From assembly GCA_003170325.1 (NCBI GenBank), contig PMZP01000001.1, positions 1-10,577 of the forward strand: a stretch of DNA of 10,577 nucleotides. The letters are read 5' to 3'. Shown here one piece after another: positions 9,842 through 10,577 of this stretch. Source of the stretch: Candidatus Tayloriibacteriota bacterium (lineage in GTDB: Bacteria > Patescibacteriota > Minisyncoccia > Phycocordibacterales > PALSA-1337). Below the pieces are notes generated by a model, which saw only the letters and a program-made list of their open reading frames with translations, had not been told where the DNA came from and ran no database searches. The stretch's first letter is position 1; each line of letters begins with the position of its first letter. A program made the position numbers and the translations under genes.

Positions 9842-10577
9842 ATGGCGATGAAATTCACAGTGCAAGCCAAAGTTGCCGGTAGCAGGGCGCGTGCCGGTAT
9901 CATAGAAACACCGCATGGCACCATCCTGACGCCGGCTTTCATTCCGGTCGCTACCAAAGCCACAATCAAATCTCTGACGCCGGAAATGGTTCGCGATGAT
10001 GTCGGCGCGCAAGCGATTCTGGCTAATACATATCATCTGTATTTACAACCCGGCACTGAAGTGCTTGAAAAAGCCGGCGGATTAAGCAAGTTCATGAATT
10101 GGTCTAGGCCGACATTCACCGATTCGGGAGGCTTCCAGGCTTTTTCATTGGGCGGCAATGGCAAGAATAGGAAGTCGAAAGTGGAAGCAAGTAGCCAGGA
10201 GCCGGGACAAGCTCTGCTCCGTCGCTTCGTCCCGCTGGGCGCAAGCTCCAAGCTTCAGGCTCCAGAATCTTTCCCTGAAGGCGGGTCTGAAAACATCCCC
10301 ATGGCGGTAGTCAGTGAAGAGGGAGTCGCTTTCAAGTCGGTCATCGATGGCTCGAGCCACATGTTCACGCCGGAGCGATCGATTGAGATACAGCATGCAA
10401 TCGGAGCCGATATCATCTTCGCTTTCGATGAATGCCTTTTGCCGCAAGAGCCATATGAGAGGCAAAGGGAAGCGGTGGAGAGGACGACCAGATGGGCGGA
10501 GAGGTGTTTGGCACGACATTGTATGAGCGCGAGTGCGGGAGCAGTCTTCTCGCATCCTGCGGAACTCGCTTCGCGAA
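9842..10577 (+). CDS. tgt: Queuine/preQ1 tRNA-guanine transglycosylase, 5' part, with in-frame insertion
   Basis: The frame is open for 245 codons and runs off the right edge. Tgt swaps guanine 34 in tRNAs for Asp, Asn, His and Tyr for preQ1 in most bacteria. Recognisable parts are ETPHGTILTPAFIPVATKA (21-39), ANTYHLYLQPG (61-71), TDSGGFQAFSLG (93-104) with the catalytic-site Asp94, GVAFKSVIDGS (161-171), SIEIQHAIGADIIFAFDEC (180-198) with Asp196, and the helix to RWAERC. The nucleophile Asp and zinc site would lie beyond the window. Between FSLG and EEGVAF there are about 50 residues where E. coli Tgt has about 10; this part is encoded by a palindromic repeat. From about 226 the sequence also departs from the family. 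ATG 9842 or 9848 could be the start; an upstream in-frame TAG at 9827 excludes more. Confidence 0.85.
   Translation, partial: MAMKFTVQAKVAGSRARAGIIETPHGTILTPAFIPVATKATIKSLTPEMVRDDVGAQAILANTYHLYLQPGTEVLEKAGGLSKFMNWSRPTFTDSGGFQAFSLGGNGKNRKSKVEASSQEPGQALLRRFVPLGASSKLQAPESFPEGGSENIPMAVVSEEGVAFKSVIDGSSHMFTPERSIEIQHAIGADIIFAFDECLLPQEPYERQREAVERTTRWAERCLARHCMSASAGAVFSHPAELASR
10181..10270. repeat. Palindromic heptad element inserted in tgt
   Basis: The left arm has heptads GAAGCAA (10184), GTAGCCA (10191) and GGAGCCG (10198). The right arm has AAGCTCC (10243), AAGCTTC (10250) and AGGCTCC (10257), whose complements GGAGCTT, GAAGCTT and GGAGCCT are the units of the 9801-9828 array. The centre is a hairpin, CGGGAC (10203-10208) with GTCCCG (10229-10234), extended by AAGC/GCTT across a one-base bulge. 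The reading frame stays open throughout. Confidence 0.75.
10529..10568. repeat. Possible second palindromic insert in tgt, cut by the window edge
   Basis: GCGAGT (10529-10534) pairs with ACTCGC (10563-10568), and GCAG/CTGC continue the dyad inward. An alternative inner stem pairs 10534-10540 with 10548-10554. The encoded residues (about 227-245) do not resemble Tgt, which should reach its FGI(I/V)QG motif here. This is weaker than the first insert because the right part is missing. Confidence 0.35.

Noticed and set aside
183..10577. Use of TGA as a sense codon (SR1/Gracilibacteria code)
   Set aside because: The first gene ends at TGA with the expected length, and none of the long family-matching frames contains an internal TGA.

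Overview
The window most likely comes from a Patescibacteria/CPR genome of the Parcubacteria type. This is inferred from style and family content, because there is no rRNA or other marker gene here. The signs are about 50% GC, a tight run of secreted or membrane proteins of unassigned function, a protein with a duplicated small HTH domain followed by a membrane helix, almost no recognisable Shine-Dalgarno sequences, -10 boxes directly next to start codons, and an LOG-family gene beside tgt. Long frames are free of internal TGA and gene 1 ends in TGA, so the SR1/Gracilibacteria code is not in use.

Layout: (1) 1-182, an AT-rich leader with a -10-like box. (2) 183-1193, a membrane-anchored protein with two copies of an HTH-like domain. 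(3) A 108-bp gap with two dyads, then a compact same-strand cluster at 1302-7656 with junctions of about +1, short, short and -1 nt. It encodes two paralogous small secreted beta-sandwich proteins, a DUF916/WxLIP-like membrane-anchored protein between them, a three-FN3-domain anchored protein, and a secreted protein with three LamG domains. I read it as a cell-surface assembly resembling the WxL/Csc surface loci of Gram-positive bacteria. (4) 7689-8549, a single protein joining an MntA-like nucleotidyltransferase to a HepT-like (DUF86) domain. (5) 8695-8946, a small RRM RNA-binding protein with a structured 5' leader and its own terminator. (6) 9097-9801, an LOG-family protein, followed by tgt, which runs off the right edge.

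The most unusual feature is a set of degenerate repeats with a period of about 7 bp at nearly every gene junction in the second half of the surface cluster and around LOG/tgt. Three of them form imperfect palindromes of 70-95 bp. They do not stay between genes. One supplies the first ~27 residues of the FN3 protein, one encodes the hydrophobic core of the LamG protein's signal peptide, and one sits in frame inside tgt. This recalls the Rickettsia palindromic elements that insert into genes. Each of the three LamG domains also has an AT-rich core between GC-rich conserved edges, which suggests exchange or diversification of the domain cores.
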